Source: Sediminibacterium ginsengisoli
Lineage (GTDB): Bacteria > Bacteroidota > Bacteroidia > Chitinophagales > Chitinophagaceae
NCBI RefSeq assembly: GCF_900167075.1
Contig: NZ_FUWH01000001.1
Span: forward strand, 1-64,000
Length of the DNA: 64,000 nucleotides
Direction: 5' to 3'
Below, piece by piece: positions 60,465 to 64,000 of this stretch. A program made the translations under genes and the position numbers. How positions within the stretch are numbered: the first letter of the stretch is position 1; the number at the start of each line of letters is the position of its first letter. The notes beneath the pieces are model-generated. The model was not told the DNA's origin and did not search any database. It saw only the letters and a list, made by a program, of their open reading frames with translations.

Positions 60465-61811
60465 ATGAAGAAGTTAATTTTCATCCTTTTGATACCCCTG
60501 TTATATGGCTCTCTGTCTGCGCAGAAAAAAATTGTGATAGAGGATCTGCGTAGTTTTTCCATGCATGGTCTTGAAAGTATTTACCTTCAAACACCCGCTA
60601 TCAGGCAGACATTGCTCAGGAACCTGAATGAAATAGTATTACAGCATTTCGACTGTCCTCTTGCCGATACCAACTCGCTCTCTGTAGAAATGCTCAAGCT
60701 GCCGCGCGCCAGGACAAAAGCTGATTTCAACACGAGCGACACCAATCAGCTTCACCTTTTCCTGGATCTTTACCAGTATCGCCCGTTCGATTTTTTCCTG
60801 GCCACAAGGGCTACCCAGAACGACACTTCCGTGATGAAATCTACCAAGACGGTCATCCGCCTGAGTGCATTGCTGGCAAAGGATAAGAATACAGTGCTGC
60901 TGAACAAAACGATCGACCTGCTGCTGAGTCATGGGGAAACGCCGGGTATGGGGATTGTGTCGGAAAATACTTACTTGTCGCCCAAAAGTTTCCTTGAAGT
61001 ATTGCGGACCGGTTTCAGGCTTTTACTGGATCCGCAGGATATGACGGAACAGATCGGCATCAAAGCCACGCCTGTATTCCAGGCAGAGAACCTGCTGATG
61101 CCGGCATTGTCGCAGCAGCAGCGGAGTGTTGCAGCCACACAGAAGAATGGTGCAGCATTTACTTATAACAGTGAACGGGAAATGGTTCGCTATGGCGACA
61201 AGCTCTACCAGGAAATAGAACTGCGCGGAAAAAACCCGACACCGCTTACGCCTTTCCTGCGGAATGTGATCGAAGAAGCACGAAATAAAAGCCGTTCCGA
61301 TTTTATCTTCCTGCACCAGGAGCTGCGCGATGTGAAAAGGGATCATAACTATTTACTGAAGCTGCTCATCCAGGTAGGGCCGGATACCGAAGTAAGCAAT
61401 CCGCTCACGAATTTTATGGAGGGCTATGTGCATTATCTCCTGAAAGACAAAGACACGATAGCCAGGTTCTCCATCAGTCATAATGCCAGGATGAGAGGAA
61501 AATTCATTTACCCTGATAAAGTCTGGAATGGCTTCGATACGGCATCTCTGCATACTTTCAGCCTTGCACAGGTTGTTCCGCCCCAGCCGCTTGTGGCTGC
61601 TTACCAGGTTAAAGGTCAGATCGGAAAGCACATGTTTACCATAAACTGCCTCGGCAGCAACACGGTGAAAGAAATACTGGTGGATGATAAAAGGATCTGT
61701 ATTGTACAGGGGCGCTTTATTCCTGAAAGGTTTGTGTTTTTTGATGCATCTTTATCCCCCGAAATACTGGATCAGCTGCTGCTGATCGGGTTTTCCGGCT
61801 TTTTAGAATGA
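60465..61811 (+). CDS. Secreted hypothetical protein, 448 aa
   Basis: Signal peptide MKKLIFILLIPLLYGSLSAQ (start at 60465). The mature protein is mixed alpha/beta with many charged residues; regions include LRNLNEIVLQHFDCPLADTN, HGETPGMGIVSENTYLSPKS and LHTFSLAQVVPPQPLVAAYQ. Family not recognised; no catalytic motif seen. Followed 14 bp later by the ExoIII gene, perhaps one transcript. Confidence 0.6.
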   Translation: MKKLIFILLIPLLYGSLSAQKKIVIEDLRSFSMHGLESIYLQTPAIRQTLLRNLNEIVLQHFDCPLADTNSLSVEMLKLPRARTKADFNTSDTNQLHLFLDLYQYRPFDFFLATRATQNDTSVMKSTKTVIRLSALLAKDKNTVLLNKTIDLLLSHGETPGMGIVSENTYLSPKSFLEVLRTGFRLLLDPQDMTEQIGIKATPVFQAENLLMPALSQQQRSVAATQKNGAAFTYNSEREMVRYGDKLYQEIELRGKNPTPLTPFLRNVIEEARNKSRSDFIFLHQELRDVKRDHNYLLKLLIQVGPDTEVSNPLTNFMEGYVHYLLKDKDTIARFSISHNARMRGKFIYPDKVWNGFDTASLHTFSLAQVVPPQPLVAAYQVKGQIGKHMFTINCLGSNTVKEILVDDKRICIVQGRFIPERFVFFDASLSPEILDQLLLIGFSGFLE

Positions 61812-61825
61812 TATACAACTGACTT

Positions 61826-62599
61826 ATGCGTATTATTTCATACAACGTGAACGGCATCAGGGCTGCCATCAAAAAAGGATTTATTGAATGGCTGCAGACA
61901 AACCCTGCAGATATCATCTGCCTGCAGGAAACGAAAGCATCTAAAGACGATGTGAATATTAAACTCATCGAAGACCTGGGCTACGATACTTACTGGTTTT
62001 CGGCCAATAAAAAAGGATACAGCGGCGTAGCCATATTCACTAAAATAAAGCCCGACCAGGTTATTTACGGCAGTAATATCGAGCAGAGCGATTTTGAAGG
62101 CCGTGTGATCCGCGCTGATTTCGGAGATCTTACCGTTGTAAATGCATATTTCCCTTCGGGTACGAGCGGCGACATACGCCAGGTGTACAAATACCAGTGG
62201 CTCGATGAGTTCTTTGCGCACCTGCAGGAACTGCGTAAAACAAGACCGCAACTGGTGGTTACAGGCGATTACAATATTGCACACCGTGAAATAGATATCC
62301 ATGATCCGAAAGGCAATAAAAATTCATCAGGCTTCCTGCCGCAGGAGCGAGCATGGATGGATATGTTCCTGGAGAATGAATGGATAGACAGCTACAGGCA
62401 TGTGAACCCGGAAGCGAAAGGTGCCTATTCCTGGTGGAGCCAGCGTTTTCCATCTGTGCGTTTGCAGAACAAGGGCTGGCGGATCGATTATATCTCGGTA
62501 ACCACGCCGTTGCAGGCATCCATCTGCGGGGCAGCTATATATCCTGATGTAAAGCACAGTGATCACTGCCCGATTTATCTCGAACTGAAACGAAACTGA
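61826..62599 (+). CDS. xth: Exodeoxyribonuclease III
   Basis: A 257-residue AP endonuclease/exonuclease of the ExoIII type. MRIISYNVNGIRAAIKKGFI, DIICLQETKASKD (Glu metal ligand), VVTGDYNIAHREIDIHDPK (catalytic Asp and Asn), GAYSWWSQRF and VKHSDHCPIYLEL (Asp-His pair) are all present. It repairs abasic sites and 3' blocks. Length normal. It almost touches the DUF4286 gene. Confidence 0.96.
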   Translation: MRIISYNVNGIRAAIKKGFIEWLQTNPADIICLQETKASKDDVNIKLIEDLGYDTYWFSANKKGYSGVAIFTKIKPDQVIYGSNIEQSDFEGRVIRADFGDLTVVNAYFPSGTSGDIRQVYKYQWLDEFFAHLQELRKTRPQLVVTGDYNIAHREIDIHDPKGNKNSSGFLPQERAWMDMFLENEWIDSYRHVNPEAKGAYSWWSQRFPSVRLQNKGWRIDYISVTTPLQASICGAAIYPDVKHSDHCPIYLELKRN

Positions 62600-62600
62600 T

Positions 62601-62906
62601 ATGCTTATCTATAATACAACCATCAAGGTAAGCTGGGCCATTCATGATGCGTGGCTGCAATGGGTAAAAGCAGAACATATCCCGCAAATGATGCGCTGCG
62701 GGTCATTTACTGGCTACCGCTTTGTGCAGCTGCTCGATACAGACGAAGAAGAAGGACCCACTTATGCAATCCAGTACGAACTGCCAGACAGGCAGGCATA
62801 CGAACATTACCAGGCACAGTTTGCCGCAGGATTCCGTAATGAAGCGTTTGCACGATGGGGGAATGGTTTTATTGGATTTCACTCACTTATGCAGGTTGTG
62901 AATTGA
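62601..62906 (+). CDS. DUF4286 family protein
   Basis: A 101-residue protein. MLIYNTTIKVSWAIHDAWLQ, CGSFTGYRFVQLLDTDEEEG and YAIQYELPDRQAYEHYQAQF follow the DUF4286 pattern, a ferredoxin-like dimeric alpha/beta fold of unknown function. It begins one base after the xth stop, so the two are coupled. Confidence 0.85.
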   Translation: MLIYNTTIKVSWAIHDAWLQWVKAEHIPQMMRCGSFTGYRFVQLLDTDEEEGPTYAIQYELPDRQAYEHYQAQFAAGFRNEAFARWGNGFIGFHSLMQVVN

Positions 62907-63205
62907 GTGTGGATAGTTTTCCAAAATCATTTTGGTATTCATAAATCTTCGCTATATTCCCCTGAAAGCCGCTTGGGCGTTGCTTTTCAGCGTTTTTCTC
63001 CTGAAACCCTTTACAGTATTGGGTTTCAGCGGTTTTGTTTCCATTTTTGCCAGGAACACAATACGTATAAAATCGCCTGAAATCCTTGACAGTACCGCAT
63101 TTGGGGGAATATTAAAAACTGCTTAAAAAGACGAAAAATATTTTGCTGATAGCTAAAAGCAGATAAATTTGTTTCCTGTTATTCAAACAATCTAAAAACA
63201 CATCT
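62907..63205. other. Intergenic region upstream of the HU gene
   Basis: About 300 bases without a supported gene. Two inverted repeats are seen: CCTGAAACCCTTTACAG near 62999 with ATTGGGTTTCAGCGG (GAAACCC/GGGTTTC stem). The HU promoter is at the right end (63141-63171). Confidence 0.55.
63141..63171 (+). promoter_or_regulatory. Promoter of the HU gene
   Basis: TTTTG at 63141-63145 and TAAATTTG at 63164-63171 match the Bacteroidota -33 (TTTG/TTG) and -7 (TAnnTTTG) elements with an 18-base spacer. The start codon is 35 bases further on. Confidence 0.8.
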
Positions 63206-63475
63206 ATGAACAAAGCTGAATTGATCGCTCAGATCGCTGAAGATGCTGGTGTTACTAAAACCCAGGCTAACGCAGCGTTAGATTCTTTCGTTGACACTGT
63301 AACAAAAACCCTGAAAAAAGGTGATAAAGTTACCCTGGTAGGATTTGGTACTTTCTCTGTTTCTAAACGTGCTGCACGTACCGGTCGTAACCCGCAAACC
63401 GGCGAAACAATCAAAATCAAAGCTAAGAAAGTTGCACGCTTCAAAGCTGGTAAAGAACTGAGCGCTAAAATCTAA
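63206..63475 (+). CDS. hup: HU family DNA-binding protein
   Basis: An 89-residue protein. [40 protein letters not shown] and [20 protein letters not shown] are the complete HU/IHF signature, including the DNA-bending arm with its conserved Pro (NPQTGE). It compacts and bends DNA as a dimer. Codon use is very biased, typical of a highly expressed gene. Followed by a terminator. Confidence 0.97.
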   Translation: MNKAELIAQIAEDAGVTKTQANAALDSFVDTVTKTLKKGDKVTLVGFGTFSVSKRAARTGRNPQTGETIKIKAKKVARFKAGKELSAKI

Positions 63476-63496
63476 TTTTAGTCCTGAAAAGAATTG

Positions 63497-63521
63497 AACC
63501 CCGCAAATTTGCGGGGTTTTT
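63497..63521 (+). terminator. Rho-independent terminator of HU
   Basis: AACCCCGCAAATTTGCGGGG followed by TTTTT; the stem CCCCGCAAA/TTTGCGGGG has no extra loop. Confidence 0.93.
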
Positions 63522-63522
63522 C

Positions 63523-63530
63523 TATTTTTG
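63523..63530 (+). promoter_or_regulatory. Probable -7 promoter element of the Thx gene
   Basis: TATTTTTG fits TAnnTTTG and lies directly after the HU terminator, 36 bases before the Thx ATG. No -33 element at good spacing was found. Confidence 0.5.
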
Positions 63531-63566
63531 CGGTTCACTCATTGTTTAATACTTAAAACCAACATC

Positions 63567-63674
63567 ATGGGCAGAGGTGATAAAAAAACAGCAAAAGGTA
63601 AAAGATTCAAAGGTTCTTTCGGTAAAAGCCGTCCGGCTAAAACCAAAAAAGCCGTAACTCCTAAAGCTTCTTAA
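63567..63674 (+). CDS. Small ribosomal protein Thx (bTHX)
   Basis: A 35-residue, very basic peptide, MGRGDKKTAKGKRFKGSFGK and on to KTKKAVTPKAS. The MGRGDKKTxKGKRxxGSxGKxRP pattern is that of Thx, a small protein in the head of the 30S subunit, common in Bacteroidota. It lies between HU and a convergent gene. Confidence 0.93.
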   Translation: MGRGDKKTAKGKRFKGSFGKSRPAKTKKAVTPKAS

Positions 63675-63730
63675 TCAAACGGGTAGATGATGCCTGGTCC
63701 GCATGCGGATCAGGCATCAGCAAATCCTGG

Positions 63731-64000
63731 TCAGGCTTTTTTCCCCGACGCGATCTCTTCTATCGCATGCACCAGTTTATCCAGGTCTGCTATGCGCGTG
63801 TATACATGTGGTGTAATACGTACACAACTGATATTCTCCCAGACAATCCCTACCGTGTGAATTTTATAAGTGCCGAATAAAGCACCATCGAGCTGTGCAG
63901 GTGTCATCCCGTCAACGGAAACACCGCAGATGGCACAGGAATAATCTGCTTTCAGCGATGTGTGCAGTTTTACTTTCGGTATATCTTTTACTTTATCTGC
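63731..64000 (-). CDS. Class V aminotransferase-type protein, C-terminal part (cut by window edge)
   Basis: The last 89 residues of a protein on the minus strand, which ends at 63731 and runs off the window. It ends in IVWENISCVRITPHVYTRIA, DLDKLVHAIEEIASGKKA. The 'VRITPHVYTxxxDLDxLVxAI' end is typical of class V aminotransferase-fold (cysteine desulfurase or isopenicillin-epimerase-like) PLP enzymes. The PLP Lys is outside the window, so the substrate cannot be given. Confidence 0.8.
   Translation of the reverse strand, partial: ADKVKDIPKVKLHTSLKADYSCAICGVSVDGMTPAQLDGALFGTYKIHTVGIVWENISCVRITPHVYTRIADLDKLVHAIEEIASGKKA

Overview
The window looks like chromosome from a Bacteroidota bacterium, most likely in the Chitinophagaceae. 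Support comes from promoters of the TAnnTTTG type, weak Shine-Dalgarno signals, and typical gene families: DUF4386, DUF4345, DUF2007, DUF4286, SIMPL, split MetH, LpxH-like phosphatase, small ribosomal protein Thx and a short-type phosphatidylserine decarboxylase. No rRNA is present; there is one tRNA-Arg(CCT).

The window has three parts. (1) 1-2.7 kb is a boundary region with the tail of an IS4-type transposase, a DUF4386 membrane protein and an orphan sensor histidine kinase. (2) 2.7-31.3 kb is an accessory block of about 36 mostly single, unrelated genes, every one on the minus strand. From 16.5 to 30.8 kb these genes are separated by fifteen related ~170-bp repeats in one orientation, plus one repeat of a different family. 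The repeats have imperfect inverted arms and variable outer cores, as integron attC sites do. The core at the start of a gene unit often matches the reverse complement of the core at the end of the same unit, as expected if each unit was once a free circle. I read this as an integron-type cassette array without an integrase in the window (CALIN-like), with decayed sites reaching left to about 10.4 kb. Cargo includes an AbiV-like protein, a nuclease-like/nucleotide-cyclase fusion, a DGQHR protein overlapping a GIY-YIG nuclease, a guanylate-kinase-like protein with a membrane coiled-coil partner, DUF2971, a DUF4177-like secreted protein and several unrecognised membrane proteins. (3) 31.3-32.2 kb is a gene-free, repeat-rich stretch ending in tRNA-Arg. 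From 32.4 kb to the end lies a visibly more GC-rich core segment on both strands.

Core functions on the right: DusB tRNA modification; membrane lipid synthesis (CdsA followed by Psd); lipid A-type phosphatase with a glycosyltransferase; DNA repair (UvrD-like helicase-nuclease, RecR, ExoIII); methionine synthesis by a two-gene MetH behind a structured leader; a GH9-deacetylase fusion for polysaccharide breakdown; HU and Thx. The left accessory block includes a TPR-fused rifampin ADP-ribosyltransferase (Arr) and many small secreted or membrane proteins, some followed by near-identical palindromes that probably serve as terminators.

The strongest candidates for something undescribed are the Bacteroidota attC-like array itself and two cassettes in it: the PD-(D/E)XK-like/class III cyclase fusion and the DGQHR + GIY-YIG pair. 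All family calls are from reading translated sequence; no database search was run.
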